The translations under genes were made by a program, and so were the position numbers. The notes beneath the pieces were generated by a model. The model did not search any database. It was not told where the DNA came from and saw nothing but the letters and a program-made list of their open reading frames with translations. Source: Austropuccinia psidii (taxonomy: Eukaryota > Basidiomycota > Pucciniomycetes > Pucciniales > Sphaerophragmiaceae). Taken from it: a DNA stretch of 64,000 nt. Shown here one piece after another: positions 1-10,638 of this stretch (the first letter of the stretch is position 1; each line of letters starts with the position of its first letter). The stretch covers positions 70,840,696 to 70,904,695 of the forward strand of contig JALGQZ010000003.1 of assembly GCA_023105745.1 (NCBI GenBank), in the 5' to 3' direction.

Positions 1-242
1 AGTTGTATTTATATTATTTGGCATAAAATATATCAAAATTATTATATTAAGAATTAAAAGTAGGTTATTTTCTCTTATACTAATAATTTTCTCTATATTA
101 TTCTTTTAATAATTCTTTAATTAATATAAATAGTATTTATATTAATTTATAACTTTAATATTAGTAATATTATTGTTATTAAGTGTTTTTTATTAATAAA
201 AAAAATTTTTTTACTCCTTTATTATTTGTTTGTAACAATAAT
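1..242. repeat. AT-rich flank, probable remnant of an old Family 3-like LTR
   Basis: This stretch is dominated by A and T runs and holds no credible gene. It continues after the solo LTR at 2163-2434, which ends in TCAAACCTTACA, close to the TCAAATCTTACA end of Family 3 LTRs. I infer that 1-242 plus 2163-2434 is the end of a diverged LTR into which the solo LTR jumped. Its left end lies outside the window. Confidence 0.45.
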
Positions 243-2162
243 TGTGAGCCTTGAGGTATATTTTACATACCCAAATAGGCCACAATTATCTTAAAAAGAA
301 ATTTTGAATTATGCAGAACTCATAAGTCATGCATATATCCAAAATTCATCATTTTCAATTTCAGCAAAGATGAATAACTTTTTATTGAGTAAGTAAATCC
401 ATGGATTTAAGACCAGATTTGGATTCTACACCAAAATTCACCTAGGGTAGCCCCATAGAGTGAATAAGCTCAATTTAAGTATTTGAGGTGGTAAAATGGA
501 AAATACTTCAATACCACATCATTAATACCACATAAAAGATCCGTGAAAATTTTTGTTTTTCTTGATTTTAAGCTAAAATAATGGGAAAGTGAGAAATCCC
601 ATGTTACATATACACTAAAAATAGTGTTATGCATGTTTTGAGCACTTAATATCATGGTATTCTTACATAGAATTTTGGTACACCCATAGTGGATATCTCA
701 CTTTAAACTTAATTTTCTATTTTTACGTGAAAAATAAGTAAGGGGGACAAAAGACATCAAAGAGAGCCAGGGTACCCAACTTCTGAGGCCTCAGAGGCGT
801 GGATAGCTCCAGAGCATGGATCCATGGCTCATCTTGGCCCAATTGGTAAACTAAAACTCTTTGGGAACTTGGTTACCAAGCTACACCTACTGTAATCATA
901 AGAAAATAGCAAATAATCTGCTATTTTGACGTGCCAAGGAGGTAATGAGCTACTTAGACTCCTGTAACCACGTCAATTATTGATGACTTTCCATGACTAG
1001 ACCCTAAAAGAGTAATTAAAACCCTTTTGGGACATATATTCATTGATTTACCTCATAGCAACCAGCAAAATACTGCTATTTGCAATTCTACTTAGAAATG
1101 AGGTAAAAACTTCAAAAATTCATTAAAAATACAATTCTTAATGGACCTTTCTGAACCTTTCAGGACTAATAGAGAACTGTATTATCTATGGTACAACCAA
1201 AAATAATTATGGTTTTACTAATAAAATAAAACATTTTACTTACAGTCCATTTTTGACCATTCTACGTGAAACACTGAATCTTCAAAAATTCACAGTAATT
1301 ACAACCTGTGATGAAACTGGCAATAACATTGATAACTTTGAGAAATCAATGATTATTTTAGAATAAAAGAAGATTTACAGATGTTACTCCTTTTATTCTT
1401 AACCATATTGGGGTTGGTAGTCACGTAAAAGCATCAATTAAGTAATTATGATAATCTTACGTGACAACAGATGATGCAATCAATAATCCAAAAGAGTTTA
1501 TTGATTTCTCACTCACTGGTTTTTCAGTTTGCTCCATGGCATGCCTCTGTGAGTTATTGTTGACTTAAAAGAGGCCTCCTCTTGCTGTTTTTCCAATCAT
1601 CATCTTATCAATTTATTAAATCATTATTACCAACAAGTAAGTATTAGTTACAGCTATTCTTAAGTGTTTTAAATCTTCCAGAATCAACCAGAAAGACGTG
1701 AAATCATAGAATCCAACTATATATTGCTGTAATACTGTTATAAATCCTTTTGATCCCTTAAATCCACAATTCCACGTCAAATTTCTCGACTTTTATCTAT
1801 CAATAAGTTCTTTGGAGTATTAGTGAGTCATTTATTTTTAATTCTTAAAGTCTTTCTCTAGTAATAGTTTTCTTCAAGAATTACCTTTATAATTATTCTT
1901 GTAAAAGATAATTATTCCTTAAAATAATTTTATTATTTTAATAAAAGAAGTTTTTATTATTAAATTCTTCTTGTAATTGATTCTTGTAGACAATTACTGC
2001 TCACTGTTATAATCACTAGTAGTGTATAACACGTGAAAGAAATAATTTTATAATTATTTAATTGTGGTTATAATAATTTTTTATTATTATATTTCATAAG
2101 AACAGACATAGTACTGTTGATTAATAGTAATGTTATCATCAGTTTCATAGTCAAATCTTACA
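243..2162 (+). mobile_element. Family 3 solo LTR (1920 bp)
   Basis: The sequence starts TGTGAGCCTTGAGG and ends CAAATCTTACA, so it has canonical TG...CA termini. It is flanked by a perfect 5-bp target duplication, ATAAT, at 238-242 and 2163-2167. The same unit recurs at 40032-41950 (reverse), 47721-49663 and 52122-54022, and partly at 17480-18695. No internal retroelement sequence is attached, so it is a solo LTR left by LTR-LTR recombination. Small frames inside it are discussed under findings and are not annotated as genes. Confidence 0.93.
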
Positions 2163-2434
2163 ATAATAAAGTGCTTTTGAATATATTAATTTTTTTATAT
2201 TAATATATTTATTTTATTATATTATCTTTTATAATATAAATTATATTCTCTTTTATAATATAAATTATATTATCATATTTTATTAATAATAGAATTATTT
2301 ATATGCCATAATTATAATAATTCTTCAATATTATAATTATTTTTATCTTATTTATTTCATTTATAAGGAAATTCATAGTACAATAAGTAAAATATTAGTA
2401 ATTTTTACTTATTGTTTCATGGTCAAACCTTACA
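2163..2434. repeat. Right part of the interrupted AT-rich LTR-like sequence
   Basis: This continues the AT-rich sequence broken by the solo LTR. It ends GTTTCATGGTCAAACCTTACA-like at 2434, directly against a Family 2 coding fragment, which fits an LTR 3' end. The duplicated target site that would prove it is beyond the left window edge. Confidence 0.4.
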
Positions 2435-2578
2435 CTGAGGCACTTTTAAAGCTCTTTGCTTTGGTGGGCAAGAGCTGTTTCTCCCAATTTGGGAAGTAGT
2501 TATCCAGATAATTTCTGGCCACTATGGAGCAGTGTGCCCCACTATCAATGATCAATGGATGTTGAGCATTGTCAATAC
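2435..2578 (-). pseudogene. Family 2 protease fragment
   Basis: On the minus strand this piece encodes the aspartic-protease active-site region of a Family 2 element, including the motif IIDSGAHCS followed by a stretch about 30 residues long that ends PNWEKQLLPTKAK. It is the reverse complement of roughly 62662-62801 in the Family 2 element at the right end of the window, with few differences. Both ends are cut by LTR sequence, so only about 45 codons remain and no protein function is possible. Confidence 0.85.
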
Positions 2579-3187
2579 TGTCAGCCTGTGACTCAAAACC
2601 AGAGCACAAGCATGACAGCCAAAATACCATAAACCAATGGTATAGCCAAGATACCACCAAAACATGGAGCTGAGCCAAATCAGCTCAAAAGGTATCAAAC
2701 GTAAGAGGAAACTCACCTCTTTTCAAATATACAAGTCCCATCATCAAAGCATAAAGAATAACAAAGTTATTCCTGCTCAAAGCTGTTGCTGAGCATAAAC
2801 CTTAATTTTCACCTCTCATCTAAAATATAGAAGAAGAGGCTTAACCCCATCAAATGAGTATTCAAAATGAATCTCTAAGTCAGGGCTATCCAATGGTACC
2901 AGCCAAACTGAGCTAGCACCAGTATTACTTGAGTTATGGTCAAATTCAGGCCAAATAAGGGTGAACAAAACATTCACCTCTCATCTAACTTCTACAGCTT
3001 TAGTGTGAGATACCTAAAAAGGGGTCTTTTTGGAAAGAGCACAATCAGAGCTATCTGATGGTACCATCCACTTCTTCATATCTCAACTATAACAGAAGTA
3101 ATGAGGCAAACAAGGTCAATGCAGCCTTTTGCCCAAACCATGCCTATGTACAAAAACCTTGTAGATCGGATAACTTTGTCATATTTA
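2579..3187 (+). mobile_element. Family 2 LTR, 5' portion only
   Basis: It begins TGTCAGCCTGTGACTC like every Family 2 LTR here and runs about 609 bp before a Family 1 LTR interrupts it at 3188. The rest of this LTR would lie on the far side of the Family 1 insertion but is not found, probably because that side was deleted near 13849. The possible left target site is AATAC at 2574-2578. Confidence 0.88.
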
Positions 3188-3296
3188 TGTCACAGCCAAA
3201 GAGGCAGGGGCATTACCAATCATATTCAACAATCATTACTTCATTGATACCCCTCAAAACCCAATCAGCAAGGGGGTTTCATTAAACATTCTCCAA

Positions 3297-3470
3297 ATAC
3301 AGTTTTCAGACCTCAATACAGTTTCATACAGGCAAGACCCAAATACAGGATTCACCAAATACAGGCCTGTAATAAATACAGGCGCAAATACCTGTATTGA
3401 CTGTATAACCTGTATTGGATTCACCAATACAGGATTCAATCCCACATCCAACTTCTTCCAGAATACAGAC
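3297..3470 (+). promoter_or_regulatory. Cluster of ATACAG / CTGTAT hexamers
   Basis: Eleven copies of ATACAG or its complement lie within about 175 bp, just upstream of the putative transcription start. The related solo LTR at 35230-35966 also has about eleven. This looks like a repeated factor-binding element in the promoter, but no factor is identified. Confidence 0.5.
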
Positions 3471-3511
3471 AAGTATCTCAACACTCAAACTCCAAGGCTG
3501 GTATTTCTCAC

Positions 3512-3565
3512 ATATACCAGCCCCTCTTCACCCACCTGGGGGTTTTTCCCCCAGTTAATTGAAAT
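3512..3565 (+). promoter_or_regulatory. Putative LTR core promoter and self-primer
   Basis: An ATATAC TATA-like box at 3512 is followed about 41 nt later by AGTTAATTGAAAT at 3553-3565. Between them is the perfect hairpin CTGGGGGTTTTTCCCCCAG. The AGTTAATT segment is complementary, with one mismatch, to the sequence just after the LTR (3926-3938), which suggests that the transcript 5' end acts as its own primer. Confidence 0.5.
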
Positions 3566-3925
3566 ATTGAATTTATTATTTAATATTATTTTATTTCTCA
3601 TTAAGAAATATTATTTTATTAATTATTAAGTTAGTCTTTGCCTTCCCTCACCTGTTCAGTAGAGTCCTGGTGGCCATATCCTTTATTAATCCTTTTCTCC
3701 TTTCTGAACAGGTTGAAACAGTGGTACAGGATTATTTGTGGTTGGCTCTTTATTATTGCTTTTGTTTTGTCTCTCATATATTTTTATGCTTATTATTTTA
3801 TGACTAGGAATTTATCCTCTTACTCCATTACTCTTATCATTGAGTACCTTATTCTGAGCCCTCCATAAGTAAGTCTGTTCACTGAGTGCCACGCCCTCTT
3901 GACTTAGAAGAGCCCCTGTGACATG

Positions 3926-3938
3926 ATTTTAATTAACT
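3926..3938 (+). other. Primer-binding site, self-priming type
   Basis: ATTTTAATTAACT begins two bases after the LTR. It does not start with TGG as a tRNA-type site would. It is the exact complement of AGTTAATTAAAAT in the sister LTR at 35589-35601, and differs by one base from this element's own LTR copy. Confidence 0.55.
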
Positions 3939-4700
3939 CATATTTGATTATTTCTTTTCATTCCTTTATATTCATTTCTCTCATTCATCAATTATGATTT
4001 TTTCATGATCTTATGACTTTTATGTTTTTTTCACTCTCATCAATTTTCATCTCATTCATTTCATTCAAATGAAAATTGATTCTCTTTCCCATTTCAAAAT
4101 TTCAATGACCACTTCATTCTCTCTTAATTCTCAATCAAATTTCATTTTTGTTTTCTGTCTGAATTCAGGTTTTCATCAGGTTTAATTGATTGGAATTTGG
4201 GATTAATTGATTTATTGTTTCAGGAGTTATTGAATTGGGGTTATCATTGGTTGATTTTGAAATTTCTCAAGATTTATTGATTTATTGATTGATTGCTCAA
4301 GAAATTGACTTACCTCAAGACTCTGATTTGATTTAATTGATTGATCTGATTTGATTCCTCAAGATAACTGATTTATCTTCAAGATTTGATTTAATTGATT
4401 GATTTGAATTTGATTCCTCAAGAAAATTGAATTGATTTTTGAAGATATTGATTGAATTCCTCAAGACTTAATTGATTTGATTTTGAATTGACTTGATCTA
4501 CTTGATTTGACTTATTGATTGAAATTGATTATTCATAAGAACTTGACTTTGTCATCTTCACTCTTCAAGATTTATTCATATTGATTCACATCAAGATTAT
4601 TGATTGATTTCTCAAGTTCATCAACATTCTCATTTGATTTTTTTGGTCAAAGCCTTGTTTATTCTCAAGTATCATCAAGTTTCATTTTCTTTCTTCAATA
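3939..4700 (+). other. Family 1 leader of TTGATT and TCAAGA repeats
   Basis: About 760 nt with no gene, built from degenerate repeats of TTGATT, ATTGATTGATT and CTCAAGA. The other two Family 1 copies carry comparable leaders at 16010-16718 (antisense) and 49702-50490. It is probably an untranslated region, perhaps with a packaging role. Confidence 0.6.
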
Positions 4701-5909
4701 ATGCCAGTTCAGCATAGCCCCCCAGCCAAGAATACAAGATCTCAAAGACATTAAGCTGTTCTCACTCCTACAGCAAGGGCTCCTCTTGACCGCACACCAA
4801 CAGTTCATCAACTGAGTGCAAACTTGGACAGAGGACCACCAATGGAAGGAGCAGCACCCTCAAGAAGAGGAGTATCCAAGCATTCCTCAAGGGCCTAGAA
4901 GCAGATTAGGGGAAGCTGAAGATGAAGAGGGGGAGTCTGAAGAGACTGAAGTTGCAGCTGCCTTGGCAGGTGCTCCTGAGGCTTCTGAAGCTCGAAATCT
5001 AGCCCTTTCTAATCAACCTCTTGTCTCTCAAGCTGAACCAAATTTTCTCAAGATGATGGAGCAAATGACTCAATTTATGGGACAACTCACTCAAGCAGTT
5101 GCCCCAAGGGACATTTCAAAAGCCCCTGCATTCAAGACTCCATCAATGAAGGCACCTGATTCTTTTGATGGTACTAAAGCTTATAAACTGAGAGGATTTA
5201 TTCAATCTTGTCAATTAATTTTCCATAATGACCCAGAAAACTTCTTCTCTGACAGGAAGAAGGTTTTGTACTGAACATCTTTTCTTACTGGTAGAGCTGG
5301 CAAATGGAATGAACCTTACCTCTCAAATATCTCCAATGAAGACCCTTTTTATCTCCTCAATAACTGGCAGTTTTTTGAAACCCAGTTATTCACTCTGTTT
5401 GGTGATCCCAATGAAGTCAGAAAAGCTGAACAAGAGTTGGAAAATTTGAGGATGAGGGAAAGTGGTCAAGTTTCCTTGTACATAGCTGATTTCAGAAGTT
5501 TAATGTCAAGAATTGGAGACTGGGGTGAAAGGGCCTATATTCATGTGTATAGGAGAGGCTTGGCATCAAGATTGTTGGACCAATTGGCTTCTCACCCTGG
5601 AACTTTTGATAGTCTTCAAGAGCTCATGGATATCAGCTTGGAATTAGATACCAGGTACCATGAGAGGCAGAAGGAAAAGGGTAGTCATCAAGAGAAGAAG
5701 CCTCCAATCTGTGAATCCAACTCCTCCAAGCCCCCTCAAAGTTCATCATCAAAAAAGCCTTATCACAGGAAGAATTTTCAAGTGTCCAAAGACAAGCCTC
5801 ATGCTGCTCTCCTCAATAAGGAAAAAAATTAATTGGTTCTGAAATGGAGAGGAGGATTAAAGAAGGCTTGTGCAATTATTGTGGTGGTAAACACCCATTT
5901 TAAAAATGC
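4701..5909 (+). pseudogene. Family 1 gag (capsid and nucleocapsid), broken
   Basis: ATG at 4701 opens a frame starting MPVQHSPPAKNTRSQ that stops at TAA 4752. The capsid region then reads in another frame from about 4860, with a TGA at 5272-5274 inside the conserved LY-TSFLTGRAGKW stretch. It resumes in the same frame through SLYIADFRSL and GDWGERAY to a TAA at 5830. The nucleocapsid zinc knuckle CNYCGGKHPF-KC (CX2CX4HX4C) at 5871-5909 is in a third frame and carries a TAA. Gag would form the virus-like particle and bind element RNA. The copy at 50491 shares the architecture, so this one has at least two frameshifts and three nonsense codons. Confidence 0.85.
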
Positions 5910-6039
5910 TTCAAGAGGCCTGAGAATAGGCAAGGGTCATCGAAAGGCTTCCCTAGCAAGCAGGGAAAAGCCTGAGTGGGAATCAAGATGTGTTCAATGG
6001 TTCTCACCTATTTCCTTCAAGAGCACAATTGTGCACTCT

Positions 6040-7735
6040 GAATACTAGTGTCAAAAAATCTTTAACATTGCTTATTTTCTCTTCAATCTCTGATATTTTT
6101 TATAGTATTCTCATTGACTCTGGTGCTACAAACTCCTTTATTGCAAGAAATTTTGTTTTCAAGTACTCATTGACCATGTTAGAGCTCCCTGAAAAAGATT
6201 CCTCTTTTCATTTTGGATTCCAATGAATCCACTTCCCTGTTCATCACCCATTATACCAAGTGGGTTGTTGATTTACATTCCTTCCCAAGCTTTGAATGGG
6301 ATTTATTTATCATAGATTCACCCAAGGGAGAAGACCTGATATTGGGCTATGATTTTCTTTACCATTTTAATCCCATTATTGATTGGAAAAATGGATTGAT
6401 CACCTATGATTCTAGTCATAAGGATTCTAGTAGTATTATTTCTTCTACTAGTAATGACGTTTCCACTGCTGTCAACAGTGTTGCTCTGGTTGGTGAACTT
6501 AAGACACCTTCTCTTCCTCCTTCCGTCCATAACCCCTCCATTTTTCCCGCTCAGTCATTACTTCCATTAAGAGATGAAGTCTTCAAAGAGATAAAAGATG
6601 TTGGAGAAGATGTTGCTATATCTTCAATTCATCTCTTTCCAGGGGATATGGACCTTCCTCCTTTATCGTTTCATGCCTCCCTGGAGGAGCAGTGGGATGA
6701 GGAGGAAGAGCCAGAAGAGATTGAAACTGTGCTGAAGATAGACCCTCCTGTTTATCACAAATATTTGGATGTATTCTCCAAAGTGAAAGCAGAGAAACCT
6801 CCTCCACACCGTGCCTCTGATCATCATATTGAACTGGGGGATCTTCTACCTCCAGTTGGTGTTATCTACTCTTTATCTAAAAATGAGTCAGAAACACTGC
6901 GGGCCTACATTTCAGAGAATGTAGAGAAAGGTTTCATTAGACCAAGCTCCTCCTCAACAGGAGCACCTGTCCTTTTTGTCAAGACAAAGGATGGTGGTCT
7001 TTGTTTGTGTCGTGACTCCCACAAACTTAATGCTGTCACTAGGAAGAACAGGTATCCTGTTCCTCCAATGAATCAGCTTCTTACCATCTTTAACGGTGCT
7101 ACTATCTTTTTAAGATAGATCTGTGTGGTGCTTATAATCTTCTGAGAATTAAAGAGGGGGATGAGCACTTAACTGCCTTTAGAATCAAATATGGTAGTTA
7201 TGAGTATTTGGTTATGCCATTTGGCTTAACCAATGATCCAGCTTCATTCCAAAATCTTGTGAATGATATCTTTGCAGAATATTTGGATATTTTTGTTGTA
7301 GTGTACTTAGATGATATTATGGTCTTCTCTAGCTCTTTGGATGAACATGTTAAACATGTGGCCTCTGTTCTCCAAAGACTGAGAGACAATAATTTGTTTG
7401 CTAAAGCCTCAAAGTGTGTATTCCATGCCTCAAGTGTGGAATACTTGGGCTATGTTGTTTCAAGTAATGGCCTCAAGATGGATTCTTCAAAAGTTTAACA
7501 AATCCTCAATTGGTCTCAGCCCAAGAACATCAAGGCCCTCCAATCTTTTCTTGTCTTTGCCAATTTTTATTGTTGTTTCATTAAAAATTATTCCAAAAAA
7601 ATCTCTGCTCTCACTTCCCTCCTTAAAAAAGATTCTCCCTTTATCTTCAATGAGGAAGCTCTTAGTCAGTTTCAAATACTCAAAGAAGCATTCACCACTG
7701 CTCCTATTCTCTCTCATTTTAATCCTTCTCTACCA
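6040..7735 (+). pseudogene. Family 1 pol part 1: protease and reverse transcriptase, broken
   Basis: The retropepsin active site IDSGATNSF lies at about 6113-6140 (Asp-Ser-Gly-Ala at 6116-6127). A frame change near 6195-6205 falls at a five-A run. The reading frame then runs from 6213 through an acidic linker (WDEEEEPEEIETV) into the reverse transcriptase up to 7118. There a small deletion in the ATIF--KIDLRG region shifts the frame. The catalytic YLDD is at 7303-7314 and a TAA replaces a glutamine codon at 7496-7498. The enzyme would copy element RNA to DNA, but the copy cannot make an intact product. Confidence 0.87.
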
Positions 7736-9655
7736 ACTATTGTAGAGACTGATGCTTCTGATTATGCCTTGGGTGCTGTACTGAGTCAGGTGAAGAACTC
7801 AGGAAAGCATCCCATTGCATTTGGTAGTTGCAAGCTCTTACCAGCTGAACTCAACTATGAAATTAATGGCAAGGAACTCCTTGGCATAGTTTGGGCTCTC
7901 AAGCGCTGGAGAGCTTTTCTCCTTTCTCTTTCTGATTCCTTTGAGGTCTTGACAGACCATTGTTCCCTTCAGTATTTTATGTCCTCTAAAGTCCTTACTT
8001 GTCGTCAAGCCCATTGGGCTGAATTTCTATCCAAATTCTATTTTGTCATCACTTACTTCCCAGGAAGACTGGCCATTTTACCAGATGCCTTGTCACGTCG
8101 GGACGACGTGTACCCAGAGAGGAGGGTGGATTTCATCAGCAAAAATCCTCAAAATTTTCACCAAGTTCTCAAGCAAAATGAAATTCAAGAGTCAAGATTC
8201 TTTTCAATAAAAGTTGATATGTTTTCAGATGTAGTTGATCAAATTCAAAGACAAGTATGGCAAGACAAATATTATAAGGAAATACTCAAGAAATTAGCAA
8301 GAGGAGAATCAGTCCCAGACTATTCTCTTGAACCTCAAGCAAAATTATTATTGTTCAAAGATAGAGTAGTCATTCCAAGCAATCATGAAATTCAATTGGA
8401 AATTCTTCAAAAGCATCATGACTCACCACTGGCTGGCCATCATGGCCAGGAGAAGAACCTCAAGCTCATCAAGAGGGATTTTTATTGGGCTGGCATGAAT
8501 CAAATCATCAAGGACTATGTGTCCTCATGTCAACAATGTTCAAGAAACAAGAATATCCACCATAAGAAGTTTGTACTACTCAAGCCTCTTCAAATTCCAT
8601 CTGGTCCTTGGAACTCTTTGTCAATGGACTTTATCATTCAATTGCCCTTGTCAAGCAACTTTGATTCAATTTTAGTAGTTGTAGACAGATTTTCAAAAAT
8701 GGAAATATTTATTCCAACTTATTCAACCATCACTGCTTTGGACTTAGCTCAAATATTCATTAATCATGTCTTTTCCAAACATGGTCTTCCAGTCAGTATT
8801 GTAAGTGATAGAGGTTCATTATTTGTTTCATCATTTTGGACTCAATTGTGTCAGCAGCTCAAGACAGATGGACAGACAGAGAGGGTAAATCAGATTCTAG
8901 AACAGTATCTTTGGATGTATTTCAGTTACCATCAAGATGACTGGCACACCTGGCTCCCTCTGGCTGAATTTGCCTATAATAATGCAGAACATTTATCAAC
9001 AAAACAGTCAACATTTTTCACCATTTATGGAAGAAATCCCAGCTTTGATTCAATTCACATTTATCAAGATACACCTGCTGGAAAGTTATCATCAAAACTC
9101 CAATCAGTACAGCAAGTTGTCAGAGAAGAATTAGAGTCAGCCATAAAGCGTTTTAAGAAGTATGAAGATAAAAATAGAGCAATTCCACCTGATTTCCAAC
9201 CTGGGGACAAAGTATGGCTAGATTCCAAGAACATCAAGACAACAAGACCCACCAAGAAACTTTCAGAAAGATCGTTGTGACTGTTTGAAGTTCTCAAGAA
9301 CATTGGCAGCCATGCATATCACCTCAAGTTGCCTCAAAAATGGAAGTCAGTTCACCCTGTTTTCCACATTTCCTTGTTAGAACCAGTGAAGAAATCAACT
9401 ATCCCAAATTGACACCAATTTCCACCACCTCCAGTAATAGTGGAAGAGCAAGAAGAATGGGAAGTGGCTCAGGTTCTGGACTCAAAACTCAAGAGAGGTT
9501 CATTATGGTATTTAGTTGAGTGGAAAGGATTCAATGAAGACCCAGAAAGAACAACTTGGGAACCAGCTTCCAACCTTACCAACTCCCCAGACCTTGTCAA
9601 GGATGTTCACACTTTGTATCCAGACAAGCCTGGCCCAAATTCCTCAAGAGTTTGA
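7736..9655 (+). pseudogene. Family 1 pol part 2: RNase H, integrase, chromodomain, broken
   Basis: A single frame covers RNase H (ETDASDYALG, LTDHCSLQYF, LPDALSRRDDV), then the integrase H2C2 finger (HHDSPLAGHHGQ...CQQC near 8415-8540) and catalytic core (SMDFI near 8625, VSDRGS near 8805, LEQY near 8900). Compared with the usual family layout, about 12-15 residues seem to be missing between VSDRGS and TDGQTERVNQ. A TGA at 9278-9280 and another at 9409-9411 interrupt the C-terminus. The chromodomain (EEWEVAQVL...YLVEWKGF...TTWEPASNL) occupies about 9450-9625. Chromodomains of this kind steer integration to heterochromatin. Confidence 0.87.
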
Positions 9656-10281
9656 TTTATGGTGCTTGGTGGGGATTGGAGTTTATGAAAGTAAGTTCCT
9701 CTCCTGGAATGCACCTTTAAGGGGGTATTCTACCCAAATTTGTTGTAAGCATCATCTTGGCCACTTTGTGAGAACTTGTCAATTTTTTGGACAGGTTCAG
9801 AAGTCATTGCAACATCATACCCTCAAGATTTGGACCTTTCATCAAGATATGGCCCAATCTTTTCTCTTCTTTTCTTTTCTTTCTTTAATCATGCCATAAA
9901 TTATCTTTCAAGACATTCATTACCACAATTCATGTTCCAATTATGGTGCTTGGTGGGGAGTGGAAGTTATGAAAGTAAGTTCCATCTCCTGGTATGCATC
10001 CCTGAGGGGTCTACTTCTTGTAAAACATTACCTTGGCCACACTGTGAGCATCAAATGCTTGATTTTATCTTTCAGAACATTTTGGCCAAAATCAAGCAAC
10101 TCACCACAAGAAGGACAACCCTCCGGTATTTCTTATTTCTTTTTTTACTCTCTTTTTCTCTCAATTCTTTTTAATTTTTAATTTTTATTTCATTTTCTTT
10201 TACTTGTATGATTTATTTTTCATTTCTTGTTTCAAAAGCAGCAATCATAACTCCCATATCTTGTTTGGGGAGTCAATTTAT
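9656..10281. repeat. Tail after the chromodomain with a 284-bp direct duplication
   Basis: The phrase GGTGCTTGGTGGGGA plus a following ATGAAAGTAAGTTCC occurs at 9661 and again at 9945, 284 bp apart. Similar downstream text (CTTGGCCAC, TGTGAG) is repeated at the same offset. No long frame or LTR terminus is convincing. The right end is pyrimidine-rich and abuts the stop codon of the convergent gene. Confidence 0.6.
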
Positions 10282-10638
10282 TTAATAATCAAGAGCAAAC
10301 ACTAGTAATGGTAAAGACCAGGTACAGATAATCCTCATGGCTTCTCTAAGCTTAACAACCATGGAATCTTCATAAGCAACTGCCTCCCTGGCCAAAGCAG
10401 CAGTGGGCTTCCCTGGAATAGCACTCTTCATAGCCTTATAAACAAACAACTCAGTCAAAGCATCAACTTCAGCAAATAGAGAGGTGACCACCTTCTTGTT
10501 CACCCTTTTCTGATCAGTGAAGTTGCCAGTAATATTCCAGCGGTGACAGTTTTCAAAGATTGATTCAGGCTCTGGAGACATTGGGTCTCTAGAAGTGCTG
10601 GCCACTGGTGGTTGGATATTGGTAGAGGTGGAGGCAAG

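Larger units (their letters stand above)
3188..3923 (+). repeat. Family 1 5' LTR, short form (736 bp)
   Basis: It starts TGTCACAGCCAAAGAGG and ends AGCCCCTGTGACA. The same sequence appears as a reverse-orientation solo LTR of 737 bp at 35230-35966, whose perfect target duplication fixes the LTR limits. The left half holds a cluster of ATACAG hexamers and the middle holds the probable core promoter. Confidence 0.92.

Noticed and set aside
470..655. 61-codon minus-strand frame in the Family 3 LTR, also seen at 47948-48133 and 41559-41786
   Set aside because: The copies are highly similar DNA, so a shared frame is expected. There is no independent sign of coding constraint.
9516..10181. Overlapping plus-strand frames after the chromodomain
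   Set aside because: They lie in a 284-bp duplicated tail, show no motif and disagree between the two copies.
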